NCBI GenBank assembly: GCA_963734595.1
Contig: CAVTHV010000014.1
Span: forward strand, 124,001-188,000
Reading direction: 5' to 3'
Source of the DNA: CAKKQX01 sp963734595
Lineage (GTDB): Bacteria; Pseudomonadota; Gammaproteobacteria; Burkholderiales; SG8-41
DNA: 64,000 nucleotides
Shown: piece by piece, positions 20,786 through 31,813 of the stretch
Layout: each line of letters begins with the position of its first letter
Numbering within the stretch: the first letter of the stretch is position 1
The notes under the pieces: model-generated
The model's input: only the letters and a program-made list of their open reading frames with translations
Database searches by the model: none
Told to the model about the DNA's origin: nothing
Translations under genes and position numbers: made by a program

Positions 20786-21844
20786 ATGTCATTGCTGCTG
20801 AGTAAATTCCTGCGTGCCGCTGCCGCGGCGCTGTTTGTCACCATAATGCTGGCCCCAGGCGCTTACGCCCAGAAATGGGGAAAACTCGCGCCGTTTCCCG
20901 AGCCCTCCGAGGAGCTCTACGGTATCGGCTCGGGCGACAAGCTTTACGTATTCGGCGGGCTCGCGCCGGGCTGGAAGCCCAAGGGCCTTGTCTATGAATA
21001 CGATACGGCCAGCGACAAATGGACGAAGAAAAAGAACATGCCGCTTGCATCGCACCATCTTGCGCTGGCGGCATTGAACGGCAAGATCTACGTTTTCGGC
21101 GGCTTCAAGTATCCCGATGCCGGACCGTCCGCCTGGCAGCCGATGGACAACGCATGGGAATACGATCCGGCCAATGACAGCTGGAAGGCGCTGGCGCCGG
21201 TGCCGACCAAGCGCGGCTCTGCGAACGCCGCGGTGGTCAACGGCAAGATCTACGTGATCGGCGGCGCAGGCCTCCATCCGGGTTCGAAGGAAACCGTGGT
21301 CCATCCCGCGAAACCTCACCGCTCGCTGAGCGCGAATGAGGTCTACGATCCGGCAACCAACACCTGGGAAACCCGCAGTTCCTTGCCCACCCCGCGCAAT
21401 CACGCGGCGGTCGGCGTGGTGAACAACAAGGTTTATATCATCGCCGGACGCCTCGGCGCTGCCTTCATCACCCGCGCGAGCAACACCGACATCGTCGAGG
21501 TCTACGACCCGGCGACCGACCAGTGGGGCGACCTCAAGGCGCCGATGCCCACCGCGCGCAGCGCCAGCGCATGGGGCACCTACAACGGGAAAATCTACGT
21601 CGCGGGCGGCGAGCAACGCACCGACAAGTGGCAAAGAACGTTCCGCGCGGTCGAGGCTTATGATCCGGCCACCAACCACTGGACGTCCCTGCCCTCGATG
21701 ACATTCCCGCGCCACGGGCTCGCTGGCGATATCATTGGCGGCAAGTTTCATCTGGTGAGCGGCGACGCCGCGTCCGGGGGCGCGCCTGGCACGCATATCG
21801 ACTCCGACGTGCACGAAGTGTTCGATATCGCCAGCGTGAAATAA
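20786..21844 (+). CDS. Secreted kelch-repeat protein
   Basis: This 352-residue protein begins with a signal peptide (basic MSLLLSKFLR, a hydrophobic stretch, then cleavage near AYAQ at residue 29). Five to six kelch blades follow, each with a double glycine before an aromatic or charged strand (for example YVFGGL, YVFGGF, YVIGGA, YIIAGR and YVAGGE) and a spaced YDPAT element. It is probably a periplasmic or extracellular beta-propeller. A strong ribosome binding site (AGGGGGAG) fixes the ATG at 20786. No enzyme motif is seen. A terminator follows directly. Confidence 0.85.
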   Translation: MSLLLSKFLRAAAAALFVTIMLAPGAYAQKWGKLAPFPEPSEELYGIGSGDKLYVFGGLAPGWKPKGLVYEYDTASDKWTKKKNMPLASHHLALAALNGKIYVFGGFKYPDAGPSAWQPMDNAWEYDPANDSWKALAPVPTKRGSANAAVVNGKIYVIGGAGLHPGSKETVVHPAKPHRSLSANEVYDPATNTWETRSSLPTPRNHAAVGVVNNKVYIIAGRLGAAFITRASNTDIVEVYDPATDQWGDLKAPMPTARSASAWGTYNGKIYVAGGEQRTDKWQRTFRAVEAYDPATNHWTSLPSMTFPRHGLAGDIIGGKFHLVSGDAASGGAPGTHIDSDVHEVFDIASVK

Positions 21845-21858
21845 TCCCACACATAATC

Positions 21859-21904
21859 CGGCAGCGCTTACTGTCGCAGGACGGGCAGGCGCTGCCGTTT
21901 TTTT
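21859..21904 (+). terminator. Rho-independent terminator after kelch gene
   Basis: A perfect 9-base stem CGGCAGCGC / GCGCTGCCG (21859-21867 and 21889-21897) with a 21-base loop is followed by seven T residues. It lies 15 bases after the kelch stop codon, so it should end that transcript. Confidence 0.85.
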
Positions 21905-21999
21905 GCGGGCGGCGATATGCGTCAGCAATTCCGGCAGCATATCAAGGCGTAATAATTTCGCCGGAACTGCCCGCTGCGGCGTTCCATCGGGGCGTTACA

Positions 22000-24836
22000 A
22001 TGCCGGGCATGACGCCCGAACAATCGCATCGTTCCCCGTCCGCCGATGAATCGGCGGTCCGCCTGCTCGACCTGATCGGGCAGTTTCTCAACGAGGCCCG
22101 CCCGGGCCGGCGGATTACGGTGACGCTCGACAGTTCGCTCGAACGCGATCTCGGCATCGACAGTCTGGGGCGCGTTGAGTTGCTGCTGCGCGCCGAGCGT
22201 GCGTTCGGCGTCAGCATGCCGGAGCGTGCGCTCACCAGCGTCGAGACGCCGCGCGATCTGTTGCGCATCCTGCTCCTGGCGCACGCGCCGGCCGCGGTGG
22301 TGGAAAAAGCCGTGCGCACGATAGCGCTCGCCACGGATTCGGCCCTGCCGGAGGACGCCGCGACGCTGCGCGAAGTGCTCGATTGGCACGTCGCGCGACA
22401 TCCCGATCAAGTGCAGATTCACCTCTACGACGAGGATGAACGCGAACACGAGCTGAGCTATGCCGAGCTCAGGGCCGGCGCGGAAGCGGTGGCTGCCGCG
22501 CTGGTCGAAGGCGGGCTCGAGCCCGCCCAAGGCGTGGCGATCATGCTGCCGACCGGCCGCGATTATTTCTTCAGCTTCTACGGCATCCTGATCGCCGGCG
22601 GAATCCCGGTGCCGATCTATCCGCCGTTGCGGCTCGCGCAGCTCGAAGACCACATGCGCCGCCATGCCGGGATTCTCGCCAACGCGCGGTGACGATGATG
22701 ATCACCGTGCCGGAAGCGAAGCCGGTGGCGCATGCTGCTGCGCTCGCAGGTTCCGTCGCTGCGCAGCGTGATGACGCCGGCCGAATTCGCGCCGGGCCGC
22801 GAAACTGGAATTGCACCCGCGCATCAGCGCGCACGATATCGCGTTCCTGCAATACACCTCCGGCAGCACCGGCAACCCCAAGGGCGTGGTGCTCACCCAC
22901 GCCAACCTGCTCGCCAACATACGCGCAATGGGCCAGGTGGTGCGGTGCCGACGCAACAGCGACGTGTTCGTGAGCTGGCTGCCGCTTTACCACGACATGG
23001 GATTGATCGGCGCCTGGCTGGGCAGCCTCTACATCGGCTTTCCGCTGGTGATCATGTCGCCGCTGGCATTCCTGTCGCGCCCGCAGCGCTGGCTGTGGGC
23101 CATTCACCGCCATCGCGGCACGCTTTCCGCGGCGCCGAATTTTGCCTACGAGCTGTGCCTGCGCAAGATCGAGGACGGCGACATCGAGGGGCTCGATCTG
23201 AGTTCGTGGCGCTACGCGTTCAACGGCGCCGAGCCGGTGAGCCCCGACACGATTACCGCGTTTCGCGACCGCTTCGCAAAATACGGCCTGCGCGCGGAAG
23301 CGATCGCGCCGGTCTATGGGCTTGGCCGAATGCTCGGTCGGGCTCGCCTTCCGCCGCCGGGACGCGGGCCGCTGATCGACCGCATCAAGCGCGATCCGTT
23401 CATGGCTTCGCGGCAGGCGCATGCCGGCGCGCGACGACGAGCGCGACGCGTTGCGCATGGTGGCGTGCGGCGTGCCGTTGCCCGGGCACCAGGTGCGGGT
23501 GGTCGATGCGACCGGCTTCGAGGTCGGCGAGCGTCAGGAGGGGCGGCTGCGAGTTCAAGGGGCCGTCCGCGACGAGCGGGTATTACCGCAATCCCGAGGA
23601 GACGCGCAAGCTTGTTTCGACGGCGACTGGCTCGACAGCGGCGATTACGCCTATCTCGTCGACGGCGAGATCTACCTCAGCGGGCGCGTCAAGGACATGA
23701 TCATCCGCGGCGGCCGCAATATTTATCCGTACGATCTCGAGCAGGCGGTTGGCGACATTCCCGGCGTTCGCAAGGGTTGCGTCGCGGTGTTCGGCAGCGC
23801 CGATCCCGGCTTCCGGCACCGAACGCCTGGTGGTGCTGGCGGAGACGCGCGAAACCGGAGAGGACGTGCGCGAGAAGTTGCGGCACAGGATCAACGAAAT
23901 GCGCGGTGGATGTCATCGGCATGCCGGTGGACGATGTGGTGCTGGCGCCGCCGCACACGGTGCTCAAGACTTCGAGCGGCAAGATCCGGCGCGCGGCCAG
24001 CCGCGAGTTCTACGAGCGCGGCGGCCGCGCGGCGCGGCCCATGCCGGTATGGTGGCAGGTGACGCGCCTGCTGTGGGCGGCGACGTCGCCGCAGGCGAAG
24101 CGCATTGCGCGGGCTGTGACGGAGGTGCTGTACGGCTGCTATGCGCTCGGCGTGGTTTTCGCTGCTCGCGCCGCTCGACCTGGCTCGCGGTGGCGCTCGT
24201 CGCCAGACCGGAGTGGTGCCGGCCGCTCATCCACTACGCGGCGCGTCTTTTTCTTTGGCTGGTGCGCGTACCCGTGGCGTGCCACGGCATCGAAAACCTG
24301 CCGGCGGCGCCGTGCGTGCTGGCGGCAAATCACACGAGCTATCTCGACGGCATCGTGCTCGCGGCGGTGCTGCCGCCGCGGTTCCGGTATGCCTTTGTCG
24401 CCAAGCGCGAGTTTGCGGGCCAGTTGATTCCGCGGCGGTTCCTGCGCGGCATCGGCGCCGTGCTGGTGGAGCGCTATGACGCGCGCCAGGGCGCCGAGGA
24501 CGTGGAGCAGTTCGCTGCAGTATTGCGGGCAGGGACTTTTCCCGTCTTTTTTCCGGAAGGCACGTTTGACCGCCGTGCCGGACTGCAGGCCGTTCCGCAG
24601 CGGCGCGTTTGCGGTGGCGGCGCGTGCCGGCGTGCCGGTGATCGCCGGTGGCCATCCGCGGCGCGCGCTCGATGCTGCGCGACGACAACTGGCTGGCGCG
24701 ACGGGGCGCGATCACCGTAATTTTCGGTTTTCCGCTCGAATCGCTTGGCGCCGACTGGGAAGCGACAGTAAAATTGCGGGACGCGGTGCGGGGCGAGATT
24801 CTGCGCGCGGGCGGCGAGCCCGATCTCGCGCAATAA
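22000..24836 (+). CDS. Acyl carrier / fatty-acyl-AMP ligase / PlsC acyltransferase fusion (many frameshifts)
   Basis: Reading across frames gives one protein of about 940 residues. It has an N-terminal carrier domain (LGIDSLGRVE, Ser55), an adenylate-forming domain (QYTSGSTGNPKGVV, then WLPLYHDMGLIG, DSGDYAY, RVKDMIIRGGRN and KTSSGKIRR) and a C-terminal acyltransferase (NHTSYLD and FPEGTF). Such fusions can activate a fatty acid, hold it on the carrier and transfer it to a lipid acceptor. About ten single-base shifts occur between 22690 and 24650, mostly extra bases (near 23327, 23412, 23549, 23612, 23809 and 23903), more than in any neighbour. It could be a decayed gene or poorly sequenced. 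Confidence 0.8.
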
Positions 24837-24929
24837 ACCGGCAGGCTGCCGGGCAATACCGCAGTTCGACTAATCCGGCGCCGGTTCGTTGCATTACCCT
24901 CCGGCCGGCGCTGTCACCAAAATCTATAC

Positions 24930-26781
24930 ATGAACGTATTCTACGAAGAGGAAGGCCAATTCAAGATTGGCGCCGTCCTCGCTGACAACGATGCCTCGCT
25001 GCAGGTCGAGGCGCCGCACGGCCGGCGCTCCAAAGTGAAGGCGGGCACCGTGCTGTTGCGCTTCGAGCAGCCGCCGCTCGCGAATTTCATGGCGGACGCG
25101 CAGAAGCTTGCCGATGAAATCGATGTCGATTTCCTGTGGCAGTGCTGCGGGCAGGAAGAATTTTCCCATGAGGGCCTGGCGCGCGAATATTTTGGACACC
25201 CGCCCGGGCCGGTGGAGTCCGCCGGCGTGCTGTTACGGCTTCACGGCGCGCCGATGTATTTCTACAAGAAAGGCCGCGGGCGCTACAAGGCGGCGCCGGA
25301 GGATGCGCTCAAGGCCGCGCTGGCGAGCGTCGAGAAGAAGCGCCAGCAGGCGCTGAAGAAAGACGAGTATGTCGCGAAGCTCGCCGCCGGGCAATTGCCC
25401 GACGAGTTTCGCGACCGGCTCGCGCAGTTGCTGTACCGGCCGGACAAAAATTCGCTCGAATGGAAAGCGCTCGATGCGGCCTGCGAAGCCACGAAGCGTT
25501 CGCCGGCTCACCTGCTCGCCAAATGCGGTGCGCTGCCGTCGTCGCACGACTATCATCTCAACCGCTTTCTGTTCGAATATTTCCCGCAAGGCACCGGTTT
25601 TGGCGCCATCGAGCCGGCCGGGGTGCCTGCCGATCTGCCGCTGGCGCCGGTGCGCGCCTTCAGCATCGACGACGCCACGACCACCGAGATCGATGACGCG
25701 CTGTCGGTCACGCCGTTGCCGGGCGGCAACTGGCAGGTCGGCATTCACATTGCGGCGCCTGCGCTTGGCGTGACACCGGGCTCGGCCGGCCGACCAGGCG
25801 GCGCGCGCGCGTCTCTCCACGGTGTACTTTCCGGGGGCCAAGATCACCATGCTGCCCGATGCGGTGATCGGCCCCTATTCGCTTGACGCAGGCGCGTCGC
25901 GCGCCGCGCTGTCGTGCTACGTCGAACTCACGCCGGCACTCGAAGTGGTCGCGGTGCGCAGCGCGGTGGAAAGCGTGCCGATCGCGGCCAATCTCCGCCA
26001 TGACGAGCTCGATGCGGTGTTCAATGCCGACACCGTGGCGCGCGGCACGGTGCAACACCAGTTCGGCCCGGAGTTGATGCTGCTGTGGCGCTTCGTCACG
26101 CTGCTCGAGGCCGGACGCGGCAAGGCGGATTCCGGCCAGGGCGAGCGCCTCGATTACAGTTTTTACGTCGACAACGACCGGGTGCGCATCGTGCCGCGCC
26201 GGCGCGGCACGCCGCTCGACAAGGTGGTCTCGGAGCTGATGATATTCGTCAACCGCCACTGGGGCGAAGCGCTGGATACGGCCGGGATCGCGGCCATCTA
26301 TCGCAACCAGGGCGGCGGCCTGGTGCGGATGAGCACCGTGCCGTCGGGGCATGTCGGACTCGGCGTCGAGCATTACATCTGGGCGAGTTCGCCGCTGCGG
26401 CGTTATATCGATCTTCTCAACCAGCGGCAGATCGTCGCTTTTGTGCGTGGCGAGCCGCCCGCCTATCAGGCCAGCAGTGAAGCGCTGCTCGCGGCGCTGC
26501 GCGATTTCGAGATCACCTACGATGCCTACGCCGAATTCCAGCGCCAGATGGAGCGCTACTGGTGCCTGCGCTGGCTGCTCCAGGAAAATGCCGGGGTGGT
26601 GACGGCGAGTGTGCTGCGGGAAAACCTGGTGCGGCTGGAAACGCTGCCGCTCGTCGTCCGGGTGCCCTCGTTGCCGGTGCTCGAGAGCGGGGCGCGGGTC
26701 GAACTCGCCATTACGGATATCGATTTGCTTGAACTCACGTTTCATTGCGAATTCCGCGAACGGCTGAACGCTGCCGGCTGA
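24930..26781 (+). CDS. RNB-domain exoribonuclease (RNase II/R type, one frameshift)
   Basis: The first part (24930 to about 25783) contains a cold-shock-like N-terminus and the RNB active-site strand SIDDATTTEIDDALSV with the metal-binding aspartates, then GIHIAAPA. After a shift in a GGCCGGCC run near 25785, the second part resumes at VYFPGAKITMLPD and continues through RGTVQHQF and the C-terminal ASSPLRRYIDLLNQRQ motif. The full product is about 615 residues, a 3'-5' single-strand RNase. In many betaproteobacteria this gene precedes tonB, aroE and mtgA, as here. Confidence 0.82.
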
Positions 26782-26885
26782 TGTCCCGGCAAGATTACAG
26801 TTTCACTTTAAAATATCACCGCAACCCCACGTTATAAAAAGAGTTTCTATACAGAATGCCTGCTGTTGGGTAGAATAGGCCGCAT

Positions 26886-27895
26886 ATGGGGGTGTTACCG
26901 GCCACGAAAGTTGTGCCGCTCAAGCGGCGTGGACGCCACGCGCAGCATGTGCCGTGGCGGGGGGCGGTTGCCGAACTCGATGCGCGCGTGGCAGAGATCG
27001 AGCGGCGCTTTGCCGCGCTCGACCGGCGCTATGCGGCGCTGGATACGTCATCGCGCATGCAGGTGGCGGTGCTGGTTTCCCTCCTCGTTCATGCGATCCT
27101 CATGTTCGGCCTGACGTTCAAGATGCCGGATCCTTCAAAGTTGAGCAATCTCGCCCAGCCGCTGGAAGTCGTGCTGGTCAACACCAAGACCAAAGCCGCC
27201 CCCTCAAGGCCGATGCGCTCGCCCAGCACAACCTCGACGGCGGCGGCAATACCGACGCCGATCGCCGCGCCAAAAGCCCGCTGCCGGTGGTGCGCCACGA
27301 ACCGCGGGCAGCCGAGCTTGCGATGGCGGCAAAGCGCGTCGAGCAGCTGGAACGCGAGTCGCGGAAACTGATGACGCAGGCCAAGTCGCAGGCCAAAGTG
27401 GAATCCGCGCCATCCCAGCCGCAGCCTCAACCCGAGACGCCCGCTTTGCCGAATACCGCGGACCTGATGCAGCGCAGCCTCGAAGTTGCGCGTCTCGAAG
27501 CGCAGATCAGCAAGGACTGGGATGAATACCAGAAACGGCCGCGGCGCCGTTTTGTCGGCGCGCGCACCCAGGAATTCCGCTTCGCACGCTATATCGAGGA
27601 CTGGCGCCTGAAAATCGAACGCGTCGGCGAACTCAATTATCCGCAGGCCGCGCGCGACCAGAAAATCTATGGCAACCTGGTGCTCACGGTGTCGATCAAG
27701 GCCGACGGCACGCTCGACAAGATCGAGATCAACCGCTCCTCGGGCCAGAAGGTTCTCGACGAGGCTGCGATCCATATCGTCAGGCTGGCGGCGCCGTTCT
27801 CGGCGTTTCCAGCCGATATTGCCAAGGACACGGACATCCTCAGCATCACGCGGACGTGGACTTTTACCCGCGCCGATCAACTCATTACCAAGTAG
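26886..27895 (+). CDS. tonB: TonB-family energy transducer (one frameshift)
   Basis: An N-terminal cytoplasmic part with a short coiled coil (VAEIERRFAALDRRYAAL) precedes one membrane anchor (VAVLVSLLVHAILMFGLTF). A long linker rich in Q, P and K follows, and then the TonB C-terminal domain with YPQAARDQKIYGNLVLTVSI and DEAAIHIVRLAAPFSAFP. A missing C in the CCCCC run near 27200 puts the linker in another frame; the downstream frame reads through to 27895. It should transfer proton-motive energy to outer-membrane receptors. It lies 20 bases before aroE. Confidence 0.8.
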
Positions 27896-27914
27896 CGCAA
27901 CGGCAACGCCCGCC

Positions 27915-28756
27915 ATGACCGATAAATATGCGGTGATCGGCAACCCGGTCGCGCACAGCAAGTCGCCGCTGATTCACGCCGAATTCGCGCGCCAGACCGG
28001 GCAGGACATTTCCTATACGACGATTCTTGCGCCGCTCGACGGTTTCAGGAAAGCCGTCTTCGGATTTCCGCGACGAAGGCGGCCGCGGCGCAAACGTGAC
28101 GCTGCCGTTCAAGCGCGAAGCGTGGCAACTCGTCGATAGTCATGCAGGTCATGCGCTGGATGCCAATGCGGTGAATATCATCGAGTTCATCGACGGACGG
28201 ATGGTGGGCCACAATACCGATGGCATGGGATTGGTGCGCGACATCAGGGACAATCTCCATTGCCCGATTCAAGGCAAACGGGTATTGCTGATGGGCGCCG
28301 GCGGGGCCACGTACGGGGTCATGCAACCGCTGCTCGGCGAGCATCCGGACAGGCTGGTTGTGGCCAACCGGACTCTCGATAAAGCCGTCGGCCTGGTCGC
28401 ACACTTCCGGAAGTTCTGGAACTTTGCGCCCGGGGGAGTTTCGGCGCAGTCTTACCCGCAACTGTCCGGTGCGCAGTTCGACCTGGTCATCAATGCCACA
28501 TCGGCGGGACTCAGCGACGACGATGCCGCACCTGCCGGATTCGGTTTTTGCGCCGGGCGCGCTGGCCTACGACATGATGTACGGCAGAGTGACGCCGTTC
28601 ATGCAGTTTGCCGGCGGCAAGGCCGCTGTCGTTTCCGACGGACTCGGCATGCTGGTCGAACAGGCGGCCGAATCGTTCTTCATCTGGCGCGGTGCGCGGC
28701 CCCGGACCGCGCCGGTAATCGAGCTGCTCAGGACGAGCGTGAATAGTGAAGCGTAA
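27915..28756 (+). CDS. aroE: Shikimate dehydrogenase AroE (frameshifted)
   Basis: The N-terminus MTDKYAVIGNPVAHSKSPLIH contains the shikimate-binding SKSP. GANVTLPFK holds the catalytic lysine, NTDGMGLVRD and MGAGGATYG form the NADP site, and NATSAG follows. One shift lies near 28062 and a second near 28535; the last frame gives ALAYDMMYG and VSDGLGMLVEQAAESF. It reduces 3-dehydroshikimate with NADPH. The final codons (VNSEA) come from a palindromic repeat that overlaps the stop. Confidence 0.87.
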
Positions 28757-28816
28757 ATGGTAAATCGCAAAGGCCGGCATACTTCGACCAATCACGATTC
28801 ACGGTTCACGATTTCC
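28739..28816. repeat. GTGAATAGTGAA / TTCACGATTC palindromic repeat at the aroE-mtgA junction
   Basis: The left arm GTGAATAGTGAAGCGTAAAT (28739-28758) includes the aroE stop codon. The right arm AATCACGATTCACGGTTCAC (28790-28809) ends just before the mtgA ATG. The arms are imperfect inverted repeats around a 20-30 base loop. A closely similar pair lies upstream of thrB (52991-53122). Confidence 0.65.
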
Positions 28817-28819
28817 GTC

Positions 28820-29518
28820 ATGCTGAAATCCATCTGGCGCTGGACCTGGCGTTCGCTGCTGCTGGCGCTCATCGCGCTGCTGCTGGTCCAGTTCTGGTTC
28901 GTGGTCCATATCTGGTACTGGGTCGACCACAATCCCGGCGTGACCGCCTTCATGCAGCATCGGCTGGAGACGCTGCGCGGGAAAGATCCGAAAGCGACGC
29001 TCAGGCACCAGTGGGTGCCGTATCGCCGCATCTCGGTCCAGCTCAAGCGCGCCATCGTTGCCGCCGAAGACGCGAAATTTCTCGATCACGAGGGTTTCGA
29101 CTGGGAGGCGATTCAGAAGGCCTACGAAAAGAACCTGAAGAAAGGCAAGGTCGTTGCCGGCGGCTCCACCATCAGCCAGCAGCTGGCCAAGAACCTGTTC
29201 CTGTCGGGCGAGCGCACATGGTGGCGCAAAGCGCAGGAGGCGGCGATCACGGTCATGATCGAAACCATCATGAGCAAGCGCCGCATCCTGGAGATCTATC
29301 TCAACGTCATCGAATGGGGCAACGGCGTGTTCGGCGCCGAGGCCGCGGCACGCTATCATTTTGGCGTCACGGCGGCGACGCTCGGACCGGAGCAGGCCGC
29401 GCGCCTGGCGGCGATGGTGCCGAGCCCTCGCCGTTATGCGCCCGGACACGAGACCGTCTATTTGCAGAGGCGCGCTGAAATCATTCTGGCGCGCATGAAC
29501 GCGGCGCAGGTGCCGTGA
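28820..29518 (+). CDS. mtgA: Monofunctional biosynthetic peptidoglycan transglycosylase
   Basis: The 232-residue product has one N-terminal membrane anchor (SLLLALIALLLVQFWFV). The GT51 motifs follow: AIVAAEDAKFLDHEGFD with the catalytic glutamate, GGSTISQQLAKNLFLS, KRRILEIYLNVIEWG and GVFGAEAAARYHF. It polymerises lipid II glycan strands in the periplasm. An upstream ATG at 28757 would add 21 residues encoded by the palindromic repeat; 28820 is the family start. Confidence 0.92.
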   Translation: MLKSIWRWTWRSLLLALIALLLVQFWFVVHIWYWVDHNPGVTAFMQHRLETLRGKDPKATLRHQWVPYRRISVQLKRAIVAAEDAKFLDHEGFDWEAIQKAYEKNLKKGKVVAGGSTISQQLAKNLFLSGERTWWRKAQEAAITVMIETIMSKRRILEIYLNVIEWGNGVFGAEAAARYHFGVTAATLGPEQAARLAAMVPSPRRYAPGHETVYLQRRAEIILARMNAAQVP

Positions 29519-29565
29519 TCGGCGCAGAACAGGCCAGCCCGTTCGATCGCTGACGGAGCGCCGCA

Positions 29566-30744
29566 TTGAGGCCTTCTCTCCACATTCCGCGCGGCATCTG
29601 GATACTCGGGTTCGTCAGCCTGCTGATGGACGTTTCATCCGAGCTCATCCACAGCCTGCTGCCGGTTTTCATGGTCACGAGTCTCGGCGCCAGCGCGTTC
29701 CTGATCGGGATGGTCGAAGGCATCGCCGAAGCCACCGCCCTGATCGTCAAGGTGTTCTCCGGCGCTGTCAGCGACTACTTTGGCCGGCGCAAGGCGCTCG
29801 CCGTGATGGGTTACGGCCTGGGCGCGCTTTCGAAGCCGCTGTTTGCGCTTGCGTTTTCCATTCATTGGGTTCTGCTCGCGCGCTTTCTCGACAGGATCGG
29901 CAAGGGAATCCGCGGCGCGCCCCGCGATGCGCTCGTCGCGGAGCTCGCCGCGCCCGAGATCAGGGGCGCGGCCTATGGGCTGCGCCAGTCGCTCGACACG
30001 GTCGGTGCTTTCCTGGGGCCGCTCCTCGGCATCGGCCTGATGCTGCTTTTTGCCGGAAATTTCAGGGCCGTGTTCTGGGTTGCGGTCATTCCCGCGATGC
30101 TGGCGGTGGCGCTGCTGGTGTTCGGCGTGCGGGAACCTGAAGGCGGCGCCGAACGCGCCAGTCGCACCCCGCGGCTGCGTTGGCAGATGCTGCGCGGCTT
30201 CGGCGGATATTACTGGTGGGTGGTGATGGTCGGGGGCGTCTTCACGCTCGCCCGGTTCAGCGAGGCCTTCCTGCTGCTGCGCGCCCAGCACAACGGCCTG
30301 GCGGATGCTTTCGTGCCGCTGATGTTGATGCTGATGAATGCGGTTTATGCGTTCTCGGCGTACCCCGCGGGCAGGCTGGCGGACCGCGTGAGCCATCACA
30401 CCCTGCTGGCTGCAGGTCTGGGCGTGCTGGTGGTCGCCGATTTGCTCCTGGCGCGCGCGCAAGGGTTGACTCTCGTTGCTGCCGGCGTTGCGCTCTGGGG
30501 GCTGCATATGGGCATGACCCAGGGCGTCCTCGCGACCATGGTGGCAGGTGCCGCTCCGGCCGATTTGCGCGGTACCGCATTCGGTTTTTTCAACCTCGTG
30601 AGCGGCGTCGCGATGCTGATCGCCAGCGTATTGGCAGGTCTGCTGTGGGACCGGCTCGGGGCAGCCGCGACGTTTTACGCCGGGGCCGGTTTTGCCGGAC
30701 TGGCGTTGCTGCTGCTCGCGCCGCGCATTTTGCGCCCGGCGTGA
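29566..30744 (+). CDS. MFS transporter
   Basis: This 392-residue protein has about twelve membrane spans and the major facilitator loop GAVSDYFGRRKALAVMGYG between spans 2 and 3. It also has RFLDRIGKGIRGAPRDALVAE, typical of a subgroup of uncharacterised bacterial MFS proteins. The TTG at 29566 follows a GGAG ribosome binding site. Substrate is unknown. It ends 14 bases before the convergent korB gene. Confidence 0.85.
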   Translation: MRPSLHIPRGIWILGFVSLLMDVSSELIHSLLPVFMVTSLGASAFLIGMVEGIAEATALIVKVFSGAVSDYFGRRKALAVMGYGLGALSKPLFALAFSIHWVLLARFLDRIGKGIRGAPRDALVAELAAPEIRGAAYGLRQSLDTVGAFLGPLLGIGLMLLFAGNFRAVFWVAVIPAMLAVALLVFGVREPEGGAERASRTPRLRWQMLRGFGGYYWWVVMVGGVFTLARFSEAFLLLRAQHNGLADAFVPLMLMLMNAVYAFSAYPAGRLADRVSHHTLLAAGLGVLVVADLLLARAQGLTLVAAGVALWGLHMGMTQGVLATMVAGAAPADLRGTAFGFFNLVSGVAMLIASVLAGLLWDRLGAAATFYAGAGFAGLALLLLAPRILRPA

Positions 30745-30757
30745 GGCTTAAGCCGGG

Positions 30758-31813
30758 CTAGCGCAGGCCGGCGTTGATGCGCTCGAGCGCGACCGAGCCC
30801 GGACACAGTTCGCGCACGCCGAGCTGGTTGAGCGGCGTCTCGACGGTGTTGAGGTGCTCGTGCAGGTCGATGGACTCGGGATCGACGTAGAGCAGGCCGG
30901 TCACGACCTCGCCTTTCGCCGCATGCTGCTGCAGGAAATTCATCGCCTTGACGCGGTCGGTCGGGTCGTAGTCGGCCGCGAGCTTGCGCAGCTGCAGCAC
31001 CGAGCCGTCGTGCTGCGCGACGTTGACGATTTCACCCGGCGCATACTCGGCGGTGATCTCTTCGCGGCCTTCGATGAAGTCGAGCCGGTTGACCGCTTCA
31101 TTGTGCTCGCGCACGTAGTCGTAGCTCTTGGTCGAGCCCGCGTGGTTGTTGAATGCGATGCAGGGGCTGATCACGTCGATGAACGCCGCACCCTTGTGCT
31201 CGATCGCAGCCTTGATCAGCGGCACCAGTTGCTGCTTGTCGCCGGAGAAACTGCGCGCGACGAAGGTCGCGCCCAGCAGCAGCGCCATGCCGATCATGTC
31301 GAGCGGCTCATCGGAATTGACGATGCCGCGCTTGGACTTCGAGCCCTTGTCGGCGGTGGCCGAGAACTGGCCCTTGGTCAGGCCATACACGCCGTTGTTT
31401 TCGACGATGTAGACCATGTTCACGCCGCGGCGCATGCAGTGCGCAAACTGGCCGAGCCCGATCGAGGCCGAGTCGCCGTCGCCGGAGACGCCCAGGTAGA
31501 GCAGTTCGCGGTTGGCGAGATTGGCGCCGGTCAGCACCGAGGGCATGCGGCCGTGCACGCTGTTGAAGCCGTGCGAGTTGCCGAGGAAATAATCGGGCGT
31601 CTTCGACCAGCAGCCGATGCCGGAGAGCTTGGCGACGCGGTGCGGCTGGATGTCGAGTTCCCAGCAGGCCTGGATGATCGACGCCGAGATCGAGTCGTGG
31701 CCGCAGCCGGCGCACAGCGTCGAGATCTTGCCTTCGTAGTCGCGGCGCGTGTAGCCGACCTTGTTCTTGGCGAGCGTCGGATGATGAAGTTTGGGTTTGG
31801 CGAGATAAGTCAT
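30758..31813 (-). CDS. korB: 2-oxoacid:ferredoxin oxidoreductase, beta subunit
   Basis: The 351-residue product binds thiamine diphosphate and an iron-sulfur cluster. CAGCGHDSI and SGIGCW contribute cysteines, and GDGDSASIGLGQFAHCMRRG with NNGVYGLTKGQ forms the ThDP site. It decarboxylates a 2-oxoacid, most likely 2-oxoglutarate, and passes electrons to ferredoxin. Its ATG overlaps the korA stop (ATGA). Thauera aromatica has a characterised korABC set used to supply reduced ferredoxin; the same partners are present here. Confidence 0.88.
   Translation of the reverse strand: MTYLAKPKLHHPTLAKNKVGYTRRDYEGKISTLCAGCGHDSISASIIQACWELDIQPHRVAKLSGIGCWSKTPDYFLGNSHGFNSVHGRMPSVLTGANLANRELLYLGVSGDGDSASIGLGQFAHCMRRGVNMVYIVENNGVYGLTKGQFSATADKGSKSKRGIVNSDEPLDMIGMALLLGATFVARSFSGDKQQLVPLIKAAIEHKGAAFIDVISPCIAFNNHAGSTKSYDYVREHNEAVNRLDFIEGREEITAEYAPGEIVNVAQHDGSVLQLRKLAADYDPTDRVKAMNFLQQHAAKGEVVTGLLYVDPESIDLHEHLNTVETPLNQLGVRELCPGSVALERINAGLR

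Noticed and set aside
28757..28819. Longer MtgA start
   Set aside because: The extra 21 codons are repeat sequence and precede the normal membrane anchor start.
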